A program made the translations under genes and the position numbers. Below are positions 32,670 through 43,298 of a DNA stretch of 64,000 bases, one piece after another. Origin of the DNA: Myxococcales bacterium UBA1660 (GTDB lineage: Bacteria; Myxococcota_A; Polyangia; Polyangiales; Houyiibacteriaceae); NCBI GenBank assembly GCA_002320815.1, contig DCLA01000079.1, positions 31,144-95,143 on the forward strand, given 5' to 3'. The notes under the pieces were generated by a model. It saw only the letters and a program-made list of their open reading frames with translations. It ran no database searches and had not been told where the DNA came from. Position 1 is the first letter of the stretch. Each line of letters opens with the position of its first letter.

Positions 32670-33830
32670 ATGGCTTCGCCGTGGACGCTCGCGAGCCCCT
32701 TCGCCCTCATCGCGCTCTGCCTCGGCGCTTGCGCCGAGGTGGGGCCGCCGTGCGAGCCGCCGGATCCTGCACCGGTCATCGGCGTCGACGATGCGGGGCG
32801 ATTCCTCGCGGACGGTGTGCCCGTCGTGCCCAGGCTGGTGAACAGCTACCCGCTCCTGGACCACGCGGGTTGGGAGCGGTGGGGGGCCATCACGGAGATC
32901 CTCCGCACCGCGAGAGAGCTCGGGCGCCCGCTCGTGCGGACCGGCGCCTACATGATCGGGGGGACCAACCCGGCGCGGCTCCGCGACGAGGACGGCGCTC
33001 TGCGCGAGGAGGGGCTCGTTGCGCTCGACCGGGTCTTGGCCATGGCCGCCGACGAAGGCGTGCAGCTCCTGTTGATCACCGCCAACCACTGGCCCGACTA
33101 CGGCGGCGCGCCCGCGGTGCTGCGCGCGGTGGCGCCCGGCGAGACTCTCCCGGCGAGCGCCTTCTATGGCGACCCGCGCGCCATCGCGCATCAGCGGGCG
33201 TTCCTCGACACCCTGGCCCGCCGGGTCAACACGGTGAACGGGCGGCGCTACGCCGACGACCCGACCCTGGTCGCGTGGGAGCTCGTCAACGAGGCCCGCT
33301 GCGACGACGACGAGTGGTGTGACCCGGGTGTGTTGCCCGCCTGGGCGCGGGAGATGGCGCGCGCGCTCCGCGACGCGGGGGTCACCCAGCCCATCGCCTG
33401 GGGTGGCCAGGGGTTCCTCGGCGACCACGGCGAGGACCTCCGGCGGCTCGCCGAGGTGGAAGCGCTGGATGTCCTCACGCTCCATCTCTACCCGGACCTC
33501 GCGGGGGCTTCGATCGTCGAACCGGGCGCGGGCCACGATCGCGTCTCCGCCGCCGTCGTCAGCGGGGGCGACGCCATCCGCGCGGCCGCCGCCGTCGCGC
33601 GCGACGCGGGCAAGGCGCTCCTGGTGGAGGAGGCCGGTTGGCGGGCGTCGGGCCCGCGCCGCGACGAGGAGCGGGCGGTGGTCCTCGGCGCCTGGGCGCG
33701 GATCGGCGCTGCCGAAGGCGTCGGCTTCGGTCCCTGGATGATCGCCGAGCGGGACCGCCCCGACTACGACGGCTACCTGATCCGACCCGAGTCGGACGCC
33801 GCGACGGCCCGGGTGCTCCGATGCGAGTGA
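32670..33830 (+). CDS. GH5-like glycosidase lipoprotein
   Basis: A 386-residue protein with a signal ending 'LCLGAC' and a TIM-barrel of the GH5 mannanase-like kind. The acid/base Glu is in 'TLVAWELVNEARC' after strand 4, a His/Tyr pair is in 'LTLHLYPD', and the nucleophile Glu is in 'KALLVEEAGW' after strand 7. It is probably anchored on the outer membrane and acts on a beta-mannan or similar glycan. TATACT at 32653 lies 11 bases before the ATG. Its stop overlaps the start of the next gene by 10 bases. Confidence 0.75.
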   Translation: MASPWTLASPFALIALCLGACAEVGPPCEPPDPAPVIGVDDAGRFLADGVPVVPRLVNSYPLLDHAGWERWGAITEILRTARELGRPLVRTGAYMIGGTNPARLRDEDGALREEGLVALDRVLAMAADEGVQLLLITANHWPDYGGAPAVLRAVAPGETLPASAFYGDPRAIAHQRAFLDTLARRVNTVNGRRYADDPTLVAWELVNEARCDDDEWCDPGVLPAWAREMARALRDAGVTQPIAWGGQGFLGDHGEDLRRLAEVEALDVLTLHLYPDLAGASIVEPGAGHDRVSAAVVSGGDAIRAAAAVARDAGKALLVEEAGWRASGPRRDEERAVVLGAWARIGAAEGVGFGPWMIAERDRPDYDGYLIRPESDAATARVLRCE

Positions 33831-34600
33831 GCGCGGCGCCCGTCGGGCTCGGCGTGTGCGTGCTCTTCCTGGGCGGGCTCGCGAGCCCCGCCGCCGCTCA
33901 GGGCGGGGAGCTCACCCCGGTTCGTCCGAGCACGGCGGCGGGCGCCCGTGCGGATGGAGTCTTCGAGCGTGCGGGGGACCTCCGCGGCGGCGAGCTGGGG
34001 GCGGGCGCCTTCGGTTCCGTGGCGCCGCTCCCTTGGCTCGAGCTGGGCGCGGCGCTCGGCGCGCGCGCGAGCTGGGTCGGCCTTCGGGACGGCGCCCGGC
34101 GAGGCCGTGTCGGGTTGGTCCCGGTGGCGCTCACGGTCGGTGCCGGCCGGAGCTGGAGCTCGGTCTCGTTCGCCGTGCGCCTCCGCGGCGGCGCGGGCCC
34201 GGGTGTCGTCGGCGCCGAGGGCGCGGGAAGCAACGGCGAGCGGGCGTTCGCCCAGCTCGAGGGAGCGCTCGGCTGGGCGCGGGGAGGCTTCGACGGACGA
34301 CTCGGGGTCCGGGGCGCTTACGCGCTCTCGGGCTCGTCGGGCCACGGCGGTCTCGGCAGCCGCCTGAGCCTGAGCTGGGCTCGGCCCGGGTGGAGGCTGC
34401 GGCCCTTCGCGAGTGGATGGGTCGTCGTCGCCAGCGACCTGGGCTGGGGCGCCTCCGGCGAGCTCGGGGTCCTGGCCAGTCTGGGCCGCCACTCGATCCG
34501 CCTGGCGCTGCGTGGTCCCCTGGCGCCGGTGGGGCAGTGGTTCGGGGTGAGCGTCGGATGGCGGGTCGACCTCGAGGGCAGATCCGACCTCCGTCCGTAG
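33821..34600 (+). CDS. probable outer-membrane beta-barrel protein
   Basis: A 259-residue protein with a signal peptide ending 'ASPAAA' and then alternating short amphipathic strands separated by Gly/Arg/Ser turns throughout, for example 'SWSSVSFAVRLRGGAGPGVVG' and 'RLRPFASGWVVVASDLG'. This is the profile of an 8- to 10-stranded barrel; the last residue is Pro rather than the aromatic usually found. It overlaps the GH5-like gene and is probably co-transcribed, hinting at export or uptake linked to glycan breakdown (inference). Confidence 0.55.
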   Translation: MRVSAAPVGLGVCVLFLGGLASPAAAQGGELTPVRPSTAAGARADGVFERAGDLRGGELGAGAFGSVAPLPWLELGAALGARASWVGLRDGARRGRVGLVPVALTVGAGRSWSSVSFAVRLRGGAGPGVVGAEGAGSNGERAFAQLEGALGWARGGFDGRLGVRGAYALSGSSGHGGLGSRLSLSWARPGWRLRPFASGWVVVASDLGWGASGELGVLASLGRHSIRLALRGPLAPVGQWFGVSVGWRVDLEGRSDLRP

Positions 34601-34643
34601 GATGCCGTGGGCGCGGAGTTCTGCGCTTCGTGGCCGTCGGGGG

Positions 34644-34649
34644 CATACT
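34644..34649 (+). promoter_or_regulatory. candidate -10 element just before the winged-helix gene
   Basis: CATACT within GGGGGCATACTCC ends 6 bases before ATG 34656. The same GGCATACTC occurs before the paralogous regulator at 46873. If used, the transcript would start at or very near the ATG. Confidence 0.35.
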
Positions 34650-34655
34650 CCGGCC

Positions 34656-36125
34656 ATGGGCTTGGACGATGCGACCATCGAGGCGGCCGGGCGTGCGCTC
34701 GGTGAGGCCGCGGTGGGTCGCTTCGACGAAGCCAACCGGGTGCTCGGGCGCCTCCGTGGTGACGATGGACCCGAGGCGCAGTGGTGGACCTACGCGCTGG
34801 AGCTCGACCGGTACCTCGCCGGGCTCGACCTGGGGATGCCCGCCGCGCCGCGGGAGGATCACGATGGCGTGGCCCAGCGCGCGGCCTCGCGTCGAGCGGC
34901 GCTCGCGCGCTTCCTGCAGATGCAGGGGAGCGAGGACGACCCCTGGGCGACGCTGTGCGCGGGCGAGGGCGAGGGGCCGAGCGAGACCGCGAAGCCCCAC
35001 GCGCTGGACCAGGCGGCCGTCACGGTGGAGCGGACGGTGCGGCGGGCCCTGTTCGCGCTGAACCGTGGGGATCTGGACGACGCGGCGACCTACGCGCGCC
35101 GGGCGAGCCGCATGGCGCGCACCGAGGGGATGCCCCAGTCGACCTACCTGGCCAACATCGTGCTGGCGCGGGTCCGGCGGCTCAGCGGGCGCCCCTACCT
35201 CGCCGAGCGCATCCTCCGGGCGTTGGTGCGCGTGGCTCCGGCGCCCTGGCGAGGGTGGCTCGACTGGGAGCTGGTGATGGCCGCCGGGGTGGGGCAGCGC
35301 GCGCCCGAAGACGTGCTCCCGCGGGTGCTCCACGACGCCGTCGGGGCCGCGGCGGCCGGGGACCGGGGGCGCTTCGACGCGGCGTTCGCGACTCTCGGCG
35401 AGCGCACGGACCCGGTCGCCTTCCTGGCGCGAGACGTCGAGCTCGCCCGGGCCGCGCTGGATCCCGAATACGCCTCGGCGTCCGAAGAGGTCGCTGCCTT
35501 CGCGCGCGGCGAGTCCGACGTCGTCCCGCTGGGCATCGCGGGGCTCCTCGGGCGCGACGAGGTCCCCACCGACGTCGCCGTCTGCCTGGCCGAGGACCAC
35601 CGCTGCCGCCGAGTGCTCTGGACCGGAGTGCCCCTCTTTCGCCCACCCCCCTCGATCGACGGGCGGCCGGGGCGCACCGAGAGCGCGCTCGCGGTGCTCG
35701 CCTTCGCCGGGAGCGACGGGCTCCTCGAGGAAGAACTCTTCGAGCGGGCTTACCTCTTCGCCTACCAGCGCGAGATCCACCGCACCGTGCTCGGGGTCCT
35801 CATCCACCGGGCCCGGGCGTGGCTCGGCGAGAGCGCGACCCTCCATCGCGACGAAGGCCGGGTCTGGCTCGAGCCCCACGGGCCCTTGGTGATCCCCGAC
35901 CCGCGCTGCGATCGGGAGACCGAGGAGCGGGTGTTGGTCTTCTTCGGGAGTTCCGGGTTGAGCACCGCGAAGCAAGCGGCCGACGAGCTGGGGATCTCGG
36001 TCCGGAGCACCCAAGCGGCCCTCGCGGCGCTCGTCGAGGACGGCGCCCTCGAGCGCGTCCGGACCGGGCGGCACATCACCTACGCCCTCGAAGACACCAC
36101 CTTCGAAGAGCCCACCTGCGCCTGA
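34656..36125 (+). CDS. winged-helix regulator with helical repeat region, paralog A
   Basis: A 489-residue soluble protein. The N-terminal 300 residues are Ala/Leu/Arg-rich helices of TPR-like periodicity ('RALFALNRGDLDDAATYARRASRMARTEG'). Then comes 'EEELFERAYLFAYQREIHRTVLGVLIHRARAWL', and at the end a winged helix ('SGLSTAKQAADELGISVRSTQAALAALVEDGALERVRTGRHITYALED'). It is clearly homologous to the protein at 46873-48330 (shared 'IHRxVL', 'DPRC....EER' and 'GRHxxYxLEDT'). Likely a transcription factor for the kinase cassette that follows. No named family is recognised. Confidence 0.7.
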   Translation: MGLDDATIEAAGRALGEAAVGRFDEANRVLGRLRGDDGPEAQWWTYALELDRYLAGLDLGMPAAPREDHDGVAQRAASRRAALARFLQMQGSEDDPWATLCAGEGEGPSETAKPHALDQAAVTVERTVRRALFALNRGDLDDAATYARRASRMARTEGMPQSTYLANIVLARVRRLSGRPYLAERILRALVRVAPAPWRGWLDWELVMAAGVGQRAPEDVLPRVLHDAVGAAAAGDRGRFDAAFATLGERTDPVAFLARDVELARAALDPEYASASEEVAAFARGESDVVPLGIAGLLGRDEVPTDVAVCLAEDHRCRRVLWTGVPLFRPPPSIDGRPGRTESALAVLAFAGSDGLLEEELFERAYLFAYQREIHRTVLGVLIHRARAWLGESATLHRDEGRVWLEPHGPLVIPDPRCDRETEERVLVFFGSSGLSTAKQAADELGISVRSTQAALAALVEDGALERVRTGRHITYALEDTTFEEPTCA

Positions 36126-36167
36126 GGGGCGCGCAGCCCCCTCCTCCGGGGGCCCGCGGGTCATGCT

Positions 36168-36179
36168 CGCAATCGCCGT
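36168..36179 (+). promoter_or_regulatory. CGCAATCGCCGT motif, copy 1
   Basis: It lies 71 bases before the TPR/PEGA-like gene of cassette 1, in the 125-base gap after the winged-helix gene. Same motif and orientation before 41837, 51252 (minus strand) and 51444. Confidence 0.5.
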
Positions 36180-36250
36180 AATCGATCCCGACCCCGCCTC
36201 GGGGGACACCTCTACCCGTGACGCGAACCACGCAACTTCGGGAGTTCGGG

Positions 36251-37207
36251 ATGAGAGACGCAGCGATGTTGGCGGCCTTGGTCGCCCTGCTCTGGGGCGG
36301 CCAGGCGCGAGCCCAAGAGGCTTCGGCCGACGCCGAAGCGGAGACCGGCGCTCCGGAAGCGCGCGGCGAGCGATCCGCCGCTGCCCGGGCCTACGACCGG
36401 GGCGCCACGGCCTACCGCGGCGGGCAGTACGACCGGGCGGCGAGCCTCTTCGAGACCGCCTACCGCATCGCTCCCAACCCGACGGTGCTCCTCCAGGCCG
36501 TCCGCGCCCACGAGCGCAGCGGGCAGCCGGGTCGCGCGGCCACCCTGGCCGAGCTCCTGGTGCGCACCTTCCCCGAAGCCACCGGCACGGTGGCCGAAGC
36601 CCAGGAGCTCCTGGGTACCTTGGCGCCAGGACTGCTCCGGGTGACCCTGGAGCCCGGCGAGGGCTCGCCGGCCTGGGAGATCGATGCCGTCGCCCAGGAC
36701 GAGCTCGTCACCTACGTCGCGCCCGGCGCCCACGTGCTCCAGGTGACCTATGACGAAGGCGTCGTCCGCGAGCGCTTCACCGGTCGCGCCGGCGAGAGCG
36801 TTGCCGTCGAGACCGCCCCGCCCGCCGAGGAGCTGGTCGCGGTCGAACCGGAGCCCGAGGTGACTCCGATGGATGGGCCCGCGCCCGCCGAGGACGGCGG
36901 CGTGAGCCCCTGGCTCTTCGGGACCCTGGTGGGGGCCACCGCGATCGCTGGTGGCTTCGCCATCGCATTCGGGGTGGACGCCCAGGCCAACGTCGACGAC
37001 TACGAGGCCAACCCGACCCGGGAGGCCTACGAGGCCGGCCGGGACCGGGAGCGCCGGACCAACGCCCTCATCGGTGTGACCGGGGGCCTCGCGCTCACCG
37101 CGCTGATCACCGCCTTCTTCACCGATTGGGGCGGCGACGACGACACCAGCGTGTCGGTCACCGCGTCGGGCACCGGCGCTGGCTTCGTGGTGCGGGGGAC
37201 CCTCTGA
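36251..37207 (+). CDS. secreted TPR/PEGA-like membrane protein, cassette 1
   Basis: A 318-residue protein with signal 'ALLWGGQARAQ', TPR-like helices ('AAARAYDRGATAYRGGQYDRAASLFETAYRIAPNPTVLLQAVRAHERSGQ') at about 40-115, a PEGA-like beta region at about 120-180 and two membrane helices at about 220-240 and 270-290. GGAG seven bases before ATG 36251 supports this start over an upstream GTG at 36218. Its stop overlaps the ATG of the kinase. Same layout as the genes at 11927 and 44492. Confidence 0.72.
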   Translation: MRDAAMLAALVALLWGGQARAQEASADAEAETGAPEARGERSAAARAYDRGATAYRGGQYDRAASLFETAYRIAPNPTVLLQAVRAHERSGQPGRAATLAELLVRTFPEATGTVAEAQELLGTLAPGLLRVTLEPGEGSPAWEIDAVAQDELVTYVAPGAHVLQVTYDEGVVRERFTGRAGESVAVETAPPAEELVAVEPEPEVTPMDGPAPAEDGGVSPWLFGTLVGATAIAGGFAIAFGVDAQANVDDYEANPTREAYEAGRDRERRTNALIGVTGGLALTALITAFFTDWGGDDDTSVSVTASGTGAGFVVRGTL

Positions 37208-38742
37208 TGACCAGCGAGAACACCGCGTCGAACCAGACCCCCACCACCCAGGTCGGCCTCCGCGTCGGTCGCTACGAGCTGCTCACCCGGCTCGCCCAGG
37301 GCGGCACCGCCACCGTGTACATCGGGCGCGCCGTCGGCGTCGCCGGGTTCTCGCGGCTGGTCGCGATCAAGGTGCTCCATCGCCATCTGGCCAACGAGCC
37401 CGAGTTCGTCGACATGTTCCTCGACGAGGCCCGGCTCGCGGCCGCCATCCACCACCCGCACGTCGTGGCCACCCACGACATCGGCGAGCACCCGAACCTG
37501 GGTCTCTACCTGATCATGGACTTCGTCGAGGGCGCCCATCTCGGGGTGCTCGGGAAGTTCGCTCGGGAGCACGGCGTGGACCGGCTGCCGCCCTCGGTGG
37601 TCGTCCGGATCTTCCTCGACGTCCTCGACGGTCTGGGCCACGCCCACGACCTGGTGGACGACCAGGGCGAGCGCCTCAACGTCGTGCACCGCGACGTCTC
37701 GCCCCAGAACATCCTGGTCGGCGTCGACGGCGTCGCGCGGATCACCGACTTCGGGATCGCCCGCGCCGAGAGCCGGCTGACCAGCACCCGGGCGGGGAGC
37801 TTCAAGGGCAAGGTCTCCTACGTTTCGCCGGAGCAGGCGCTGGCCAAGGAGCTCGACGCCCGCAGCGACCTCTTCAGCCTGGGCATCGTCCTCTGGGAGA
37901 CCCTCTCCGGTGAGCGCCTCGCCAGCGGCCCCTCGGACCTGGAGATCCTCAAGAAGCTGGTCCAGCTGAAGCCGCCGAAGATCTCGGAGATCGACCCCGA
38001 CCTCGAGCCCTTCGACGCGGTGCTCGCCGGGTGCCTGGCCAACGACCCCGCGGATCGCTTCGAGGACGCCGCGGCCATGACGGCGGCCCTCGAGGAGGCG
38101 GCCCGGGCGGCGGGGATCGCCGCTGCGCCGCGCAAGGAAGTGCGTGCGTTGGTCGCCGAGCACGTCGGGCCCGCGCTGGGGCGGCTCAAGGACCGCGCGA
38201 CCCAGGCGATGAGCGACCTCGGGCCGCTGGAGTACACCCCCTCCGGGAGCACCAGCGTGCCCGCCGACATTCCACCGCCGGGCTCCACCGGCACCCGGGA
38301 GGCCCCCGGGGTGGAGTCGGCGCCGCCGCGCCGCTTTCCCATCTGGGCCGCGGGGATCATCGCCGCCGCCGTGGGCGTCGCCGTGACCTTGGCCTTCGTG
38401 ACCTCGCCCGAGTCGCCCGAGGCGACCGTCCCGGTGGCCGCGCCTCCCGAGGTCGCTGGTGAAGTCCAGACGCCGGAGCCCCAGGTCGCGGCCGAGCCGG
38501 TCCCGACGCAGCCCGCCGCGCCGGTGGCGGCGGAGCCGACCCAGCCCGCGCCCGAGCCGGTCGCGGCGCCCGAGGTGGAGGCGGCCGCGACGCCGGCGGC
38601 CTCCCGTCCGGCCGGGCGACGGACGGTTCGCCGTCCGACCCCGCGCCAGCCGATGGCCGCGCAGCCCGCGCCGAGTCCGCCCGCGCCCGCGCAGGCCTCC
38701 GGCTCCAACCTCGATCCCCTCGCCGACAACCCCTACCGATGA
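37207..38742 (+). CDS. membrane Ser/Thr protein kinase, cassette 1
   Basis: A 511-residue protein. Kinase domain at about 20-290 with Lys55, 'HRDVSPQN' (Asp163) and DFG 181-183. The loop 'LAQGGTATVY' lacks one of the usual Gly. A linker leads to a membrane helix at about 377-398 and a Pro/Ala/Glu-rich extracytoplasmic part ending with a basic 'GRRTVRRPTPRQP' and 'LDPLADNPYR'. It is coupled by overlap to the TPR/PEGA-like gene before and the lipoprotein after (ATGA), so the four genes form one operon or two adjoining ones. Confidence 0.9.
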   Translation: MTSENTASNQTPTTQVGLRVGRYELLTRLAQGGTATVYIGRAVGVAGFSRLVAIKVLHRHLANEPEFVDMFLDEARLAAAIHHPHVVATHDIGEHPNLGLYLIMDFVEGAHLGVLGKFAREHGVDRLPPSVVVRIFLDVLDGLGHAHDLVDDQGERLNVVHRDVSPQNILVGVDGVARITDFGIARAESRLTSTRAGSFKGKVSYVSPEQALAKELDARSDLFSLGIVLWETLSGERLASGPSDLEILKKLVQLKPPKISEIDPDLEPFDAVLAGCLANDPADRFEDAAAMTAALEEAARAAGIAAAPRKEVRALVAEHVGPALGRLKDRATQAMSDLGPLEYTPSGSTSVPADIPPPGSTGTREAPGVESAPPRRFPIWAAGIIAAAVGVAVTLAFVTSPESPEATVPVAAPPEVAGEVQTPEPQVAAEPVPTQPAAPVAAEPTQPAPEPVAAPEVEAAATPAASRPAGRRTVRRPTPRQPMAAQPAPSPPAPAQASGSNLDPLADNPYR

Positions 38743-39956
38743 GCAACCCGATGCGATCCGCGAACCCTTCCCTTGCGCAACTCGTCCTCGTCGCCGCCGC
38801 GATCGCGACCCTCGCCTCCATCGGGACGGGCTGCCGCGTCTACGACGAGTCCCTCGTGATCGAGGGCGACGGCTCGACCACCACGGACCCCGACGGAGGC
38901 ACCGGGACCGGTGAAGACTGTGAGCTCGCCGGCCCACCCGCGCGCCCCGACGTGACCGACGACGGAACCGGCGACGACGTTCAGCAGTACTACGTCATCC
39001 GCGACCTGACCCTGCGGCAAACCGAGGGGGACCTCTGGGCCCGGACCGGCTACGACGTGGACGGCATCTGCACCCGCTCGCCGACCCTGACCTCCGAGTG
39101 CACCAACCGCACCGGGTCCGAGGACGGCGAGAACGGCATCGACAACGTTTTCGGCCAGCGGCTCTTCCCGCTCTTCGAGCTGACCATCGCCAACTACCAG
39201 GACTCGATGCAGGCGATGCACGAGGAGGGGCGCAACGCGTTGGCGCTCTCCATCCGCGGTTGGAACGGCCAGCCCGACGACTCCAACGTGGTCGTCGCCG
39301 CCTACACCACCGTGGCGGCCACCTCGGCCGGGGCGACCGAAGACGAGCCCCCCGCCGACCCGGTGTTCGATGCCCGCTCGCAGCTCACCTTGGACGGCGA
39401 GGCCGCGCCGGGTCCGACCTGGGACGGGCAGGATTGGGTCTGGCTCCGTGAGGACAGCTTCACCGGCGTGGACGGGCTCCGCCCGGTCATCAGCGACGAC
39501 AGCGCCTACGTGAGCGGAGGGCGAGTGGTCTTCAACCTGCCCGACCGGGCCGAGTTCATGCTCTTCGGCGTCGACGTCCGCGAGGGGCGCGAGGGCGAGC
39601 TCCTGACCTCGCGGGTCCGACTCACCAACGGCCTGCTCACCTTCCAGCTCGACCCCGAAACCGGGGCGGGCTCCGAGGGAGTCATCGCCGGCCGGTGGCC
39701 CCTGGACGACATCCTGGTGACCACCCGCGAAATCGGCATCTGCGAAGAGGACCCCCTCGCGGGGCTACTCACGACCCAGCTCCTGGGCATGAGCGACGTG
39801 CGGGACGAGGCCCCGGAGGCGGGTGAACCGGTCCGCGAGTGCAACGCCCTGAGCCTCGGCGCCTCGTTCCGGGCGACGCCGGTACGATTTGCCGGCACCG
39901 CGCCGGGCGCCGATCCCATCGACGTTTGCGAGGCCCGAGCCGGCGAAGGGACCTGA
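38739..39956 (+). CDS. lipoprotein of kinase cassette 1
   Basis: A 405-residue protein with signal ending 'LASIGTGC', a Thr/Gly/Asp linker and a beta-rich domain without recognisable family. Cys residues are spaced as likely disulfides ('DGICTRSPTLTSEC'). Start overlaps the kinase stop by ATGA. It is probably the cell-surface partner of the kinase system; the second cassette has an unrelated-looking lipoprotein in the equivalent place. Confidence 0.65.
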   Translation: MSNPMRSANPSLAQLVLVAAAIATLASIGTGCRVYDESLVIEGDGSTTTDPDGGTGTGEDCELAGPPARPDVTDDGTGDDVQQYYVIRDLTLRQTEGDLWARTGYDVDGICTRSPTLTSECTNRTGSEDGENGIDNVFGQRLFPLFELTIANYQDSMQAMHEEGRNALALSIRGWNGQPDDSNVVVAAYTTVAATSAGATEDEPPADPVFDARSQLTLDGEAAPGPTWDGQDWVWLREDSFTGVDGLRPVISDDSAYVSGGRVVFNLPDRAEFMLFGVDVREGREGELLTSRVRLTNGLLTFQLDPETGAGSEGVIAGRWPLDDILVTTREIGICEEDPLAGLLTTQLLGMSDVRDEAPEAGEPVRECNALSLGASFRATPVRFAGTAPGADPIDVCEARAGEGT

Positions 39957-40017
39957 TCGGGCCCACGGCGACCTCCCTCGGCTCCGGCTGCGACGACCAT
40001 GGTTCCCCAGTCTAGGC

Positions 40018-40023
40018 TATACT
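40018..40023 (+). promoter_or_regulatory. candidate -10 element TATACT
   Basis: CTATACTC 19 bases before the TTG start of the soluble kinase. It resembles the CATACT/TATACT boxes before 32670, 34656 and 46873. No clear -35 box. Confidence 0.35.
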
Positions 40024-40042
40024 CGCCCACAGGATCGTTCCT

Positions 40043-41776
<1,734 letters not shown>

Positions 41777-41787
41777 GCGGCGACGGG

Positions 41788-41799
41788 CGCAATCGCCGT
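41788..41799 (+). promoter_or_regulatory. CGCAATCGCCGT motif, copy 2
   Basis: It lies 37 bases before ATG 41837 and is extended to GCGCAATCGCCGTCC, which matches base for base the copy at 51331-51345. Confidence 0.55.
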
Positions 41800-41836
41800 C
41801 CGCGCGCGGGTGACCCACCCCCGGCACGCTGCCGGT

Positions 41837-43291
41837 ATGCAGTATTCGGATGTCCCCCGGCGCGCGGGGTGGGTGTGTGCGCTGGCCCTTCTATGGTCGC
41901 TCACCGGATGCGCCGCCGCGCCCGAAGCCAGCCTCAACGTCGACGTCCGCTCCGACATGCTCCCCGGCGTCGAGGTCGACCGCGTGGAGATCCTGGTCGC
42001 GGAGCGCGAGCTCCAGGTGCGCGAGTTGGTCGCGGACGCGCGGCTCGCCGATGGGGTCCGGGCTGCGCGCTACGAGGGGCTCGGCCTGGGGATCCAGCGC
42101 GTGCGGGTGCGTCTCTTCGCCGGACCGACCATCGAGCTCGAGCGCGAGGTCGACGTGAACCTGCGCGCCCAGGACACCGTGACGGTGGTGATGACCCGCT
42201 CGTGCCGCGGCGTCGTCTGTGGCGCCGGTGAACAGTGCGTCGGGGCGACCTGCGTCCCCGCCGGGTGCGGCGCCATCGGCGAGTGCGCCCAGGCCCAGTG
42301 CGGGCGCGACGACGACTGTGTCCTCGCGGGCGCCTCGTGCGCGGTCGGCGTGTGCAGCGACGGGCTCTGCCTCGCCCTGGGCGCCTCCGACCGCTGCGAA
42401 GCGGATCAGCTCTGTCATCCGGAGACGGGCTGCGTCGACGCCGCGATGCCCTGGGCGACGGACGCCGGCCCCGCGGATGGAGGCCCGCCCGACGGGGGCG
42501 TCGCCGGGGACGCGGGCGGCCTCGACGCCGGGGAGCCCGACGGCGGGAGCCCGGGAAGCCGATACGGTGACCTGGTGCGAACCCACCCGGCGCTGCTCGG
42601 CTACTGGCGGCTCGACGAAGGCTCGGCGACGGAGCCGGCCGTCGACGCGTCCGGCCACGGGCGCGACGGGTACTTCCAGGGCGACGTGGTCCTCGGGGAA
42701 CCCGGGCTCCACGGAGGCAGCGCGCTCCGCTTCGGGGAACTCCGGCCGGCCCGGGTGGTCGTCGGAGACCTGGACCATGACGGGGTGGACGACCTGGACG
42801 TCTTCGACTTCGACGGGAGCCGGCCGTTGACCCTCGAGGCTTGGGTTCGGCTCGGCACGCGCCGGGTCACCGGCTGCTTGGTGGGCAAGACGACGGCGGA
42901 CGGAAGCGTCGGCTATCTCTTCGCGGTCCACCAGCAGGACACGGGGGACTCCGCGCTTCGTTTCGGACTCGCGGGGACGACGGTGGCGACGTCGCATTTG
43001 GAAATTCGTTGGCCCAGCGATCCGACCGTCGGCTTTCACCACGTGGTGGCGACCTACAGCGGGCCAGCGGGACGGACGATGCAGCTCTTCATCGATGGAG
43101 AGCTGATGACGCAACGGATCCATCGCGGGCCCGTCGCCGGGCCCCTCACGGACTCGCCCCTGATGATCGGTGAGGTGACCGACTGGTCCCGGCCCCGCGA
43201 CACCCGGATGGACGAGGTGGCCATCTACGGCGACGCGCTCACGCCCATGGAGATCCGCGAGCACTACCGGGCCGGGATCGAGGTCCGCTGA
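41837..43291 (+). CDS. LamG-domain lipoprotein
   Basis: A 484-residue protein with signal ending 'LWSLTGC', an N-terminal beta domain with 'VEILVAERELQVRE', a Cys-rich middle of about 70 residues ('CGAGEQCVGATCVPAGCG'), a DAG-type linker, and a C-terminal concanavalin-like LamG domain ('LLGYWRLDEGSATEPAVDASGHGRDGYFQGD' at start, 'MDEVAIYGDALTPMEIREHY' at end). LamG domains bind glycans or act as adhesion modules. It is preceded by the CGCAATCGCCGT motif. A GTG at 41810 could extend it by nine residues. Confidence 0.8.
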   Translation: MQYSDVPRRAGWVCALALLWSLTGCAAAPEASLNVDVRSDMLPGVEVDRVEILVAERELQVRELVADARLADGVRAARYEGLGLGIQRVRVRLFAGPTIELEREVDVNLRAQDTVTVVMTRSCRGVVCGAGEQCVGATCVPAGCGAIGECAQAQCGRDDDCVLAGASCAVGVCSDGLCLALGASDRCEADQLCHPETGCVDAAMPWATDAGPADGGPPDGGVAGDAGGLDAGEPDGGSPGSRYGDLVRTHPALLGYWRLDEGSATEPAVDASGHGRDGYFQGDVVLGEPGLHGGSALRFGELRPARVVVGDLDHDGVDDLDVFDFDGSRPLTLEAWVRLGTRRVTGCLVGKTTADGSVGYLFAVHQQDTGDSALRFGLAGTTVATSHLEIRWPSDPTVGFHHVVATYSGPAGRTMQLFIDGELMTQRIHRGPVAGPLTDSPLMIGEVTDWSRPRDTRMDEVAIYGDALTPMEIREHYRAGIEVR

Positions 43292-43298
43292 TGCGACC

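Noticed and set aside
41777..41836. Terminator after the soluble kinase
   Set aside because: No convincing stem; the notable sequence here is the CGCAATCGCCGT motif, which faces the next gene.
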